In this document: positions 24,974 to 32,957 of the stretch, piece by piece
Numbering within the stretch: position 1 is the first letter of the stretch
Layout: every line of letters begins with the position of its first letter
NCBI GenBank assembly: GCA_030430075.1
Contig: JAUIGN010000069.1
Location: forward strand, 1 to 35,129
Origin: a bacterium
GTDB lineage: Bacteria > Planctomycetota > Planctomycetia > Pirellulales > Pirellulaceae
Length of the DNA: 35,129 bases
Reading direction: 5' to 3'
The notes under the pieces: generated by a model
Told to the model about the DNA's origin: nothing
What the model saw: only the letters and a program-made list of their open reading frames with translations
The model's database searches: none
Made by a program: the position numbers and the translations under genes

Positions 24974-26023
24974 ATGAGCGATTCCCTACACCATTACGAT
25001 GCAATCCTGGTCGTCTCATTCGGCGGGCCGGAAGGACCGGATGATGTGATTCCCTTCCTGGAGAATGTCCTCCGCGGCCGTAACGTTCCGCGTGAACGGA
25101 TGCTGGAAGTTGCCGAACACTACCGGCAGTTCGGCGGCGTCAGCCCGATCAACGACCAATGTAGGGAGTTGATCGCCGCGTTGACCGACGAACTGGCGGC
25201 CCACGGTCCGCAGCTCCCGATCTACTGGGGAAATCGCAATTGGCATCCCATGCTGGCCGATACCTTGCGGCAAATGCGTGATGACGGAGTGAACCGCGCC
25301 TTGGCGTTCATGACGTCGGCCTTCAGTTGTTACTCTGGCTGTCGCCAGTATCGCGAAGACGTCGATCGGGCCCGGCAAGCCGTCGGTGAAGCCGCTCCCC
25401 AAGTCGACAAGCTTCGCGTCTTCTATAACCATCCGGGGTTTATCGAGCCGATGAGGGAACGGGTCCGGGAGGCCTTGGACCAGGTCCCCGCAGAGCATCA
25501 CGACGCCACCCAGATTGTGTTTACGGCGCACAGCATTCCGGAAGCAATGGCTGGGGGTTGCGCCTACGAAGGCCAGCTCCAGGAAGCCTGCCGCCTGGTG
25601 GCCGAACCGTATCCGCAACTGACCTGGAAGCTCGTGTTTCAAAGCCGCAGTGGGCCGCCGTCCCAGCCATGGCTCGAACCGGACGTTTGCGACTACCTTC
25701 GTGAGCTTCATGGTGAAGGAACGACCAGGGCTGTGATCGTCTCCCCAATCGGGTTCATTTCCGACCACCTCGAGGTCCTCTACGATCTCGACACGGAAGC
25801 CGCCGACCTCTGCCGTGAAATTGGCTTGCCGATGGTTCGAGCCGCCACCGTTGGGACCCACCCTCGGTTCATCCGGATGATTCGTGAATTGATCCTGGAA
25901 CGCACGGCCGGCGGCGAGCGTCTCGCCCTGGGTAACCTGGGCCCCAACCACGACATCTGCCCACCCGACTGCTGCCCGTCGGGCCGTCCACCTCGCCCGG
26001 CCGCCGCCGTAAGACCCGGTTGA
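24974..26023 (+). CDS. hemH: Ferrochelatase
   Basis: Protein of 349 residues inserting Fe2+ into a porphyrin (protoporphyrin or coproporphyrin III). Visible: VVSFGGPEGPDDVIPFLENV near the start, catalytic His186 in FTAHSIP, and Glu277 in FISDHLEVLYDLD. The C-terminus carries clustered cysteines (CPPDCCPSG, about 329-337), reminiscent of the [2Fe-2S]-ligating ends of some bacterial ferrochelatases. The open frame starts at 24626, but the first 116 residues overlap the epimerase gene out of frame; ATG 24974 gives the family N-terminus. The 157-nt gap upstream contains a -10-like TACAAT (24887-24892), so it may have its own promoter. Its place beside the lipid genes and sigma factor suggests joint stress or redox control. 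Confidence 0.95.
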   Translation: MSDSLHHYDAILVVSFGGPEGPDDVIPFLENVLRGRNVPRERMLEVAEHYRQFGGVSPINDQCRELIAALTDELAAHGPQLPIYWGNRNWHPMLADTLRQMRDDGVNRALAFMTSAFSCYSGCRQYREDVDRARQAVGEAAPQVDKLRVFYNHPGFIEPMRERVREALDQVPAEHHDATQIVFTAHSIPEAMAGGCAYEGQLQEACRLVAEPYPQLTWKLVFQSRSGPPSQPWLEPDVCDYLRELHGEGTTRAVIVSPIGFISDHLEVLYDLDTEAADLCREIGLPMVRAATVGTHPRFIRMIRELILERTAGGERLALGNLGPNHDICPPDCCPSGRPPRPAAAVRPG

Positions 26024-26059
26024 ACGCAGGTTGGATCACCATCCCTGGAAAGGCATTGT

Positions 26060-26575
26060 ATGAACGTCTCCATCATCCGCTCGCCGCGCGACCCGCGTGG
26101 GTACCGGCTGTCGACGGAGCTACTGGTGGCCGAACCCCGTGAACAGGTATTCGAATTCTTCGCCGATGCATTTCAGTTGGAAACCATCACGCCGCCTTGG
26201 CTGCACTTTTCGGTGCAGACGCCGGCTCCGATTGAAATGCATCCAGGGACGTTGATCGACTACCAATTACGACTCCACGGCTTGCCCGTCCGGTGGCGCA
26301 GCGAAATCAGCCAGTGGGATCCGCCCACACGATTCGTCGATCGCCAGGTCAAGGGTCCCTACCGGTACTGGCATCATCTCCATACCTTCGACGAGGTTGA
26401 CGGAGGGACGCTGGTCCGGGATGTCGTGCACTACGCCATGCCGTTCGGCTTCATCATGCACCCGCTGATGGTTCGCCGCGACCTGACCAGGATCTTTGCC
26501 TTCCGCCAGAAAATGATGCGGGACATCTTTACGCCCCGCCCCATCCCCGCATCAGCGACTGCAGCCGCCAGTTAG
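26060..26575 (+). CDS. SRPBCC family protein
   Basis: Protein of 171 residues with a START/polyketide-cyclase-like fold: STELLVAEPREQVFEFFADAF, then TPPWLHFSVQTPAP, WRSEISQWDPPTRFVDRQV and GPYRYWHHLHTF. This subgroup often pairs with TIGR01777 epimerases, whose N-terminal domain has the same fold; here both occur in one operon. ATG 26060 has GGAAAGG 6 nt upstream, and the gene follows ferrochelatase by 36 nt. The ligand is unknown. An inverted GGTTCGC/GCGAACC pair (26593-26641) after the stop may form a hairpin. Confidence 0.88.
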   Translation: MNVSIIRSPRDPRGYRLSTELLVAEPREQVFEFFADAFQLETITPPWLHFSVQTPAPIEMHPGTLIDYQLRLHGLPVRWRSEISQWDPPTRFVDRQVKGPYRYWHHLHTFDEVDGGTLVRDVVHYAMPFGFIMHPLMVRRDLTRIFAFRQKMMRDIFTPRPIPASATAAAS

Positions 26576-26926
26576 ATTCCTGCTTCGTATCTGGTTCGCA
26601 CGCAGCGTGCTCGATCAGGCAGCGCCCCGCGTGAGCGAACCGGCTCTCGGCATGCTGCCGTTCTGGTGCTGCCCTGGCCACCGCGGTCTGCCGTCAGCTT
26701 CCCCCCCGGATTGAAATCCGAGGGCAGCCGAGCCAGAATTGGGGCCCTCGCGGTAACCCGCTGGAAACCGGCACTGACGTTCGGGCGTTCCGCTCCAAGC
26801 CGCATCACCAGCAGGCGCCGATTGCCCGTCGGTCCGATCCCCCCGGATCGATCCCGACCGGCAACCTCGCTGCTGCGAGTCTTGTTGCCGTGTTGCCTGG
26901 TTCACTCACTTCCCAGCAGGTCCCCG
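26576..26926. other. Intergenic gap
   Basis: No gene seen. It contains the inverted pair at 26593-26641 and a short hairpin CGGATT-GA-AATCCG at 26707-26720. Upstream in-frame codons of the following gene are arginine/serine-rich and not considered coding. Confidence 0.55.
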
Positions 26927-29527
26927 ATGAACACTCTGCTTCCGTTGATTCGTTCCGCCGTTTTCACTGCGGTTGCCGTCACCCTGGGTGTGTTCGCTAA
27001 TGCAGCTGGCCTGCAGGCCGCCGACCCGTCACCGCAGACCGAACCTCCCCAGGGCAACGTGCGGACAGGGGTATTCGCAGAGAGCCAACTCTATCCGGGT
27101 ACGCGGCGCGACTATTTTGTTTACGTGCCGGCTCAGTATGACGCCCGGAAACCGGCCAACCTGATGGTGTTCATGGATGGCAAAAACTATCTCAACCCGC
27201 GGGGACCGTTTCGCGTTCCCAGCGTGTTCGATGCGTTGATCCACGAAGGTGCGATGCCGGTGACGATCGGAGTGTTCGTGAACCCCGGAACAGTGCCCGC
27301 GACCCGGCCCGGTGCCAAGGACCGCAGCAACCGTTCGTTCGAATACGATTCGCTTGGCGATCGCTACGCGAGCTTTTTGATTGACGAGTTCCTGCCGGTG
27401 GCTCTGGAGGGCTTGAATGTCTCGACGCGGCCGGCGGATCGCGGTGTCTGCGGAATTTCTTCCGGGGGAATCTGTGCATTCACGGTGGCCTGGGAAAGGC
27501 CGGACGTGTTCGGCAAGGTCCTCAGCCACATCGGCAGCTTTACCAACATTCGCGGTGGCTGGGCCTATCCGGGGCTGATCCGCAAGACCAAGGATGCCCC
27601 CAAACCGATCAAGGTCTACCTTCAAGAAGGCCGGGAGGACCTGAACAACTTGCACGGAAATTGGCCGCTGGGTAATCGGGACATGGCAGCCGCGTTGCAG
27701 TTCGCCGGCTACCAGTATCGGCTCGTCATGACCGAGGGCGGGCATAGCGGAAAATGGGCCGGCGAAGCATTTCCGGCCGCCCTCCGCTGGCTCTGGTCGG
27801 ACGACGTGGAATCGTCCGTATTCCCCTCCACCGCAACGAAGCCCGGTTGGGAGCCGCATCCGGACGCGATTGCGGATGCCGACGTGCCGCAGGGCACGGT
27901 AACGAAGATGCCGCCCTGGGAGTCGAAAGTCTTTCCGGGAACAATTCGCGATTGGGCGATCTACGTGCCCCAACAATACGACCCGCAGCAACCGGCCGCC
28001 CTGATGGTCTTTCAAGACGGCGAGCGAATGCGAAACATAACGGGGCGGTGGCGGATTCCGATTGTCTTTGACAACCTGATCGCCCGCGGTGAGATGCCGC
28101 CGACGATCGGCGTCTTTATCAACCCGGGCCATCACCAGGATCGACCCCGCCGCGGCAACCGATCTTCAAATCGCAGCTTCGAGTACGACAGCCTGGGCGA
28201 TCGCTATGCGCGATTCCTGCTGACAGAGATCTTGCCGGAGGTCGAGAAACAATACAACATCACGCAAGATCCTGACAAGCGTGCCATCGGCGGCTCCAGT
28301 TCGGGCGCCATCTGCGCGTTCACGGTCGCCTGGGAACGGCCGGACCAGTTCCGCAAGGTTTACTCGAACGTCGGCAGTTTTACGAACCTGCGCGGCGGTA
28401 ATGTCTATCCCGCCTGGGTCCGCAAGACCGAACCCAAACCGCTCCGCGTCTACATGGCCGACACCAGTGGCGACATCGATAACGCGTTCGGCAGTTGGCC
28501 ATGGTCAAATCAACGGATGGCATCCGCCCTGCAGTACATGGGGTACGACGTGCGCTTCGACTGGGCCGAAGGCTACGCTCACAACGCGGACTACGGAAGC
28601 GCACAATTCCCGGAGGCCATGAAATGGTTGTGGCGCTCGGAAACGCACCGCCCGGTCCTCGATACCAGCGGCGACCTCGGCGGCGACCTGACCCTGCTCA
28701 ATCTGCTCGTCCCCAATGAATCATGGCAACTGGTCGCCGACGATCTCGGATTCGCCGACGGGTTGTGCGCCGACGACGAGGGCAATTTCTTCTTCGCAGA
28801 CATGAAGGCGCCGGCCGTCTACCGGATCGGGATCGACGAGCCGACGCCGACGCCGATCGCCCGGGAATCGGTGAGCGGTCTGGAATTTGGTCCGGGGGGG
28901 ATGCTCTACGCCTGCCAGGGAGCCAAGAACCGGGTGATCGCGATCGACCCCGCTTCGGGAGCCGTCCGAGTGGTAGCAGACGGCGTCAAACCCAACGATC
29001 TGGCGGTCACAGACGACGGACTGCTCTTCATCACGGAAACGCGTGCCCAACAGGTGACGCGGATCAACCTGGAGACGAGTGAGGTCACCCCGTTCAAGAC
29101 AGAGATCGCGCGGCCCAACGGGATCGTCCTCTCCAACGACGGCGGGACGCTCGCCGTCTCCGACCATGGAGGAAGCCACGCTTGGATGCATCGCGTAACC
29201 GCGGCAGGGAGCTTGGATGCCGCCATGCCGAGCATGACGCTGCGGCGTCCGATCGATCCGCAAGGAGAGTTTCGCTTCAACGCGCCGCCACCCTATCTAC
29301 CGGCCTCGCGCGGGGACGGTATGGCGGTCGACAAGAAGGGACGTTACTACGTCACCAGTGCACTCGGCGTCCAGGTGTTTGATCCGACGGGTCGGCCCTG
29401 CGGGCTGCTTCCCAAGCCGGACGGTGACCAACCGCTCACCAGTTGCATTCTCGCCGGCCCCGAGCATGGCTGGCTGTATATCGCCCAGGGCACCAAAATC
29501 TATCGCCGCCGGCTGACCGTCGAATGA
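26927..29527 (+). CDS. Secreted tandem esterase with C-terminal SMP-30/gluconolactonase domain
   Basis: Protein of 866 residues with a signal peptide (about 1-32, hydrophobic AVFTAVAVTLGVFANAAG, cleavage near LQA-AD). Residues 45-295 and 325-570 are two similar alpha/beta-hydrolase domains of the enterochelin/ferulic-acid esterase type with conserved LYPGTRRDYFVYVP/VFPGTIRDWAIYVP, SNRSFEYDSLGDRYA, nucleophiles S178 (GISSG) and S458 (GSSSG) and late histidines H273 and H552. Residues 595-866 form a beta-propeller of the SMP-30/gluconolactonase type (FADGLCADDEGNFFFAD, GVKPNDLAVTDDG, ARPNGIVLSNDG). ATG 26927 has AGG upstream and starts the signal peptide; the frame from 26666 is not needed. Likely degrades esterified carbohydrate or aromatic polymers outside the cytoplasm. 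Single-gene unit. Confidence 0.93.
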   Translation: MNTLLPLIRSAVFTAVAVTLGVFANAAGLQAADPSPQTEPPQGNVRTGVFAESQLYPGTRRDYFVYVPAQYDARKPANLMVFMDGKNYLNPRGPFRVPSVFDALIHEGAMPVTIGVFVNPGTVPATRPGAKDRSNRSFEYDSLGDRYASFLIDEFLPVALEGLNVSTRPADRGVCGISSGGICAFTVAWERPDVFGKVLSHIGSFTNIRGGWAYPGLIRKTKDAPKPIKVYLQEGREDLNNLHGNWPLGNRDMAAALQFAGYQYRLVMTEGGHSGKWAGEAFPAALRWLWSDDVESSVFPSTATKPGWEPHPDAIADADVPQGTVTKMPPWESKVFPGTIRDWAIYVPQQYDPQQPAALMVFQDGERMRNITGRWRIPIVFDNLIARGEMPPTIGVFINPGHHQDRPRRGNRSSNRSFEYDSLGDRYARFLLTEILPEVEKQYNITQDPDKRAIGGSSSGAICAFTVAWERPDQFRKVYSNVGSFTNLRGGNVYPAWVRKTEPKPLRVYMADTSGDIDNAFGSWPWSNQRMASALQYMGYDVRFDWAEGYAHNADYGSAQFPEAMKWLWRSETHRPVLDTSGDLGGDLTLLNLLVPNESWQLVADDLGFADGLCADDEGNFFFADMKAPAVYRIGIDEPTPTPIARESVSGLEFGPGGMLYACQGAKNRVIAIDPASGAVRVVADGVKPNDLAVTDDGLLFITETRAQQVTRINLETSEVTPFKTEIARPNGIVLSNDGGTLAVSDHGGSHAWMHRVTAAGSLDAAMPSMTLRRPIDPQGEFRFNAPPPYLPASRGDGMAVDKKGRYYVTSALGVQVFDPTGRPCGLLPKPDGDQPLTSCILAGPEHGWLYIAQGTKIYRRRLTVE

Positions 29528-29570
29528 GCCCGCACCGGGCGCCGATGGTCGCGACCAACCCGGTCTACCC

Positions 29571-29669
29571 ATCAGCCGTTGCGCGTTAGCCGTTGCGCGT
29601 TAGCCGTTGCGCGTTAGCACCGGTTCCGCGGATCACAGAGTCAACCGACGCTAACGCGTTGCGGCTGAT
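29571..29669. repeat. Inverted pair of the dispersed repeat with a 14-bp triplication
   Basis: Left arm 29571-29590 (ATCAGCCG...GTTAGC) pairs at 18 of 20 positions with right arm 29650-29669 (GCTAACGCGTTGCGGCTGAT). The left arm is extended by three exact units of CGTTGCGCGTTAGC (29577-29618). It is the same family as 1122-1148 and 3259-3285. The 29528-29928 gap otherwise shows nothing recognised. Confidence 0.8.
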
Positions 29670-29928
29670 ATGTGCGGCGATGCGGGCAAATCCACGGCCT
29701 GCCGTTGCCACACGATGCCTTGCACTGGATCGTTGTTCGTTGATTAACAGGCTTGGCTATTGACGGCTGCGCGGCAATCTCGGCGGGCAAACCCAAGCCG
29801 CGGTTGATTCCGGGCCCCGCTCAGAGACCGGCGGCGTGTTACAATAGGAGTCCTGCACCAAGCCATTCGGCCGGCGCGCGACACCCAGCGGCGTTACATC
29901 TGCGAAGTTTGCGAAGGTCCGATCGACG

Positions 29929-30492
29929 ATGAAGTACTTCGCCTACGGCTCGAATTGCGACCCGGCGATCATGGCAAAGAAGGAAGTCCGCTATACCGCG
30001 GCACGACCAGCCGTGCTTAACGGTTATCGACTATTGTTCAACAAGCTGGCCTTGCGAACCGAACTGCCTGCGGGGATCGGGTACGCGAATATTAACGAGG
30101 CCCCCGGCGGCGTGGTGGAAGGCGTCCTCTATGATGTCGCAGTCGAGGACCTGGCGAAGTTGGACGCATCCGAACGCCATCCAGCCCATTACCGGCGGAT
30201 CAACGTCACCGTTCGATCCCGTGGCAGCAACCTTGCATGCATGAGTTACCAGGCGCAACCGGACAAGATCGCGACGGGACTCAGACCATCCCGCGACTAC
30301 CTCGACCACATCCTGGCAGGGCGAGAAATTCTATCCAGCCGTTACGTCGACAAGCTTGCTCGCTCGCCAACCTACCGTGCCACGTGTGGCCATTGCCGAC
30401 AAATGGCGGAGATCGTCTTCGTCAAGCAGGAAGATCAAATGCTCATGCTCTGCCATGCATGTCAAGATAGCACGTCGCCGTGCCGGGAATGA
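29929..30492 (+). CDS. Gamma-glutamylcyclotransferase-like protein with C-terminal cysteine motif
   Basis: Protein of 187 residues. Residues 1-130 match the GGCT/AIG2-like fold: the YFAYGSN substrate loop at the start, GVVEGVLYDV, and a glutamate in KLDASERHPAHYRR at the position of the catalytic acid. These enzymes release 5-oxoproline from gamma-glutamyl amines or glutathione derivatives. The last 40 residues add a CGHC...CHAC four-cysteine set that looks like a small zinc ribbon, not part of the basic fold. ATG 29929 begins the conserved MKYFAYGSN and has no strong ribosome site. Followed 191 nt later by the permease gene. Confidence 0.9.
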   Translation: MKYFAYGSNCDPAIMAKKEVRYTAARPAVLNGYRLLFNKLALRTELPAGIGYANINEAPGGVVEGVLYDVAVEDLAKLDASERHPAHYRRINVTVRSRGSNLACMSYQAQPDKIATGLRPSRDYLDHILAGREILSSRYVDKLARSPTYRATCGHCRQMAEIVFVKQEDQMLMLCHACQDSTSPCRE

Positions 30493-30683
30493 ATGTCCGC
30501 TTCAGCCGCCAGGCAGCAGTTTCCGAGTGGTCATGGCTACCGGCACCGGCCCTGTTTCCGACGTTGATTGAGGGGGGTAACGGATCCAACGACGTTCCGG
30601 CTTCTCAGCTTGGTGCGACGTGTTGGAATACCGGCTTACCTGGTTCGGCTCATGCGGGCGAGAATTTGCAAATCAGCATCACG

Positions 30684-31781
30684 ATGAATCACACAAAAAC
30701 ACCCACGAAATTCGACAACAGCGACAGAACGTTCGCCGAGCTGCGTTGGCAGAGTCGCTGTCTCTCGGTACTTGCAACCGCAACTGTGGGCGTCGTGCTC
30801 TATCTGCTGCGCCCGGTGTTGGTACCGTTTGTTGTCGCCGTGTTCTTAACAGTCGGTTTGAAACCGATTCTGGATCTCCTGCAGAGCCGTTTTCTCCCCA
30901 GCCGGCTGGCAGCAGTCACGACCGTCTTCATTCTGGGAGTCGCCTTGCTCACGCTACTTTCCGGCGCGGTGGCCACCTCGATTGACGAATTGGCCAATGA
31001 CGCTGCGTACCAGCGTCGAGCGTCGGCGGCGACGGATCGACTGGCAACGATTGCCGAGCAGTTTGGGCTGCTACCGGAGGTGGCCTCAAGCGAAGCCGGG
31101 AGTCCTTCCTCCAGTGCCAAACGAATGCGGGTTGCCCTGCGGCAGAGTGCAGAATCCGCCAAGCAGTGGCTGCTCGGCGGGATGGCGACCTTGTCGGGTT
31201 CGCTGGGGATTGTTCTGATTTACATGTTCTTCCTGCTGCTGGGAGCCAGCAAATCGGCGGGGAATACCAGCGAACTCTGGGCCATGATCGAGGGGAAGAT
31301 TCGCGAGTACATCGTCCTCAAGACGGTCATCTCGATCGGAACCGGCGTGGCCGTCTGGCTGGTGCTGGCCCTCTTTCAGGTACCGCTGGCATTGTTGATG
31401 GGGTTATTGACCTTCTTGTTGAATTACATTCCGAACTTCGGTCCGCTGGTGACTTGCGTGTTACCGCTGCCGTTGATCTGGCTCAGCCCGGACCTCAGCC
31501 TCCCGTCGATGGTTACCGCCAGTCTGCTCAGTTGCGGCGTCCAGCTGGTTGGCGGCAACGTCGTTGAGCCCCGGTTGATGGGTTCGTCATTCGAGCTGCA
31601 TCCGATTGTGGTGTTGCTGGCCCTGATGCTCTGGTACGCCATCTGGGGTTTCGTTGGCATGCTGCTGGCGATCCCGATCACGGCCGCGCTGAAGGTGACG
31701 CTGCAACGCATCGAACGCACCGCACCGATCGCGGACCTGCTGGCAGGCGACTTGACGGCGCTCAACGTCGGCGGCGGATAG
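30684..31781 (+). CDS. AI-2E family (PerM-like) membrane transporter
   Basis: Membrane protein of 365 residues with about seven or eight hydrophobic segments and a soluble loop near 105-150, typical of the AI-2E/PerM family. Diagnostic stretches are YLLRPVLVPFVVAVFLTVGLKPILDLLQ near the start, GLLTFLLNYIPNFGPLV and NVVEPRLMGSSFELHPIVVLLALMLWYAIWGFVGMLLAIPITA at the end. Members export AI-2 or act as ion antiporters; the substrate cannot be told here. The frame is open from 30480, but ATG 30684 gives a short hydrophilic N-terminus before the first segment. No good ribosome site was found. Confidence 0.93.
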   Translation: MNHTKTPTKFDNSDRTFAELRWQSRCLSVLATATVGVVLYLLRPVLVPFVVAVFLTVGLKPILDLLQSRFLPSRLAAVTTVFILGVALLTLLSGAVATSIDELANDAAYQRRASAATDRLATIAEQFGLLPEVASSEAGSPSSSAKRMRVALRQSAESAKQWLLGGMATLSGSLGIVLIYMFFLLLGASKSAGNTSELWAMIEGKIREYIVLKTVISIGTGVAVWLVLALFQVPLALLMGLLTFLLNYIPNFGPLVTCVLPLPLIWLSPDLSLPSMVTASLLSCGVQLVGGNVVEPRLMGSSFELHPIVVLLALMLWYAIWGFVGMLLAIPITAALKVTLQRIERTAPIADLLAGDLTALNVGGG

Positions 31782-31871
31782 ACGTTGTCGCGATTGCGGC
31801 GGCAGCGGAAAGGCTGGCTGGCGCGGGCGGCCGTGCGTCGGCGCATGGACCACCAGGTCGACAGCCGCCAC

Positions 31872-32957
31872 TCATGGCGCCGCCTTGACTGCCAACACAA
31901 TTTCGACAGCGACCCACATGTGTTCGATGTCGGTTTCCTGGACGTCGAAGCCGGCTGCCTCAATCGCGCGACGCGCGTAGATGGGACGGCAGTCCATCAG
32001 GTTGGGAAAGTGTTTGTGCGTCCACTCGTAGGCCTTCATGATCACGCCCTGCTCTCCTTCTTTGGAGAGGGCGACGACGACGAGCCGCCCTCCCGGCTTG
32101 AGGACTCGCATCCATTCCGCCAACACCTTGGGAATCTCCGGGGTGTCGAACAACTCAAACGTGAAACTCGTGAAGATTCCATCCAGCGATTCGTCCTTGT
32201 AGGGAAGTGACGCGGCATCACCGCATGTCAACTCTGCCCGCTCGGCAAGCCCTTCACGCTGAAGCAGTTCATTGGTGAGGGCCACCATCTCGTCGGAGAT
32301 GTCGACGCCGAGCACGTTGCCGGTCGGCCCGACGGCCTGAGCCAGTTCGACGACGCTGTGTCCCGTCCCGAAGCCGACTTCCAGAATCCGCTCCCCGGGC
32401 CGGGCAGCCAATTTCTGCAAGCCCTTCTCGCGCATCGGCTGTTCAGAGTGCTCGGCCAACAGGTCATACACCTTGGCGATCTTGTTGTAGTACGCCTTCG
32501 TTTGGTCCTTGGACTGAAAGATCCGTAAGACGTCTGGTTCGTAGTCATTGACGTTGGGGTCAGTTGTCACGGTGTGGTCCTTTGTCGATAGGGTTTCGCA
32601 TTCACGATGACAGAACGCGACTTCGAATACCGCAATAGAGATAAAAAAACCTGCCAGCCAGAACAGGGTCGTTGGTTCGTGGGCAGCCAAGTGGGCGACC
32701 AGCAGGCCAAGCGTCGTAAACATCAAAGCAATGCCAAACAGCACCAGCCATAGCTTACTATTTGTTTCAGACCGCAACCGCAGGTTGGCAATGGAAACTC
32801 CGAGTGACACGAGTAAGAACGTCACGCTGGAAAACGTCGCGATGGTTGCCAGGCCGCCAAGCAGAGTAAATGCGAGTGCCACTACCGCCAGCGCGACGAC
32901 CGCCACCCAAGGAACTTTGACGAACGCGAAGAAACGCTTCAATGGGGCCGCGTTCAT
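31872..32957 (-). CDS. SAM-dependent methyltransferase with N-terminal membrane segment, start inside a CRISPR repeat
   Basis: Continuous frame of about 361 residues. The C-terminal 232 residues are a class I methyltransferase: ERILEVGFGTGHSVVELA (SAM motif I), NVLGVDISDEM, ELTCGDAASLPYKDESLDGI and LKPGGRLVVVALS. Before it lie about 125 residues with four good membrane helices (WVAVVALAVVALAFTLLGG..., LWLVLFGIALMFTTLGLLV...). The frame enters the first CRISPR repeat, whose ATG (32957) or TTG (32942) would be its start. A separate start, GTG 32570 with AAAGGA 7 nt upstream, would give the methyltransferase alone, similar to stand-alone relatives. The membrane part may be the remnant of a gene whose 5' end was replaced by the array. 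Substrate unknown. Confidence 0.65.
   Translation of the reverse strand: MNAAPLKRFFAFVKVPWVAVVALAVVALAFTLLGGLATIATFSSVTFLLVSLGVSIANLRLRSETNSKLWLVLFGIALMFTTLGLLVAHLAAHEPTTLFWLAGFFISIAVFEVAFCHRECETLSTKDHTVTTDPNVNDYEPDVLRIFQSKDQTKAYYNKIAKVYDLLAEHSEQPMREKGLQKLAARPGERILEVGFGTGHSVVELAQAVGPTGNVLGVDISDEMVALTNELLQREGLAERAELTCGDAASLPYKDESLDGIFTSFTFELFDTPEIPKVLAEWMRVLKPGGRLVVVALSKEGEQGVIMKAYEWTHKHFPNLMDCRPIYARRAIEAAGFDVQETDIEHMWVAVEIVLAVKAAP
32568..32583 (-). promoter_or_regulatory. Internal ribosome site and GTG start of the methyltransferase domain
   Basis: On the minus strand AAAGGA (32578-32583) lies 7 nt before GTG 32570. The product would begin V/M-TTDPNVNDYEPDVLRIFQSKDQ, a natural N-terminus for this methyltransferase type. 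Confidence 0.6.

Noticed and set aside
25016..28135. Minus-strand frames of 311 and 368 codons
   Set aside because: Antisense to ferrochelatase and to the esterase gene, both with intact motifs.
29800..29845. Sigma-70 promoter around TACAAT before the cyclotransferase gene
   Set aside because: No -35 hexamer at acceptable spacing.
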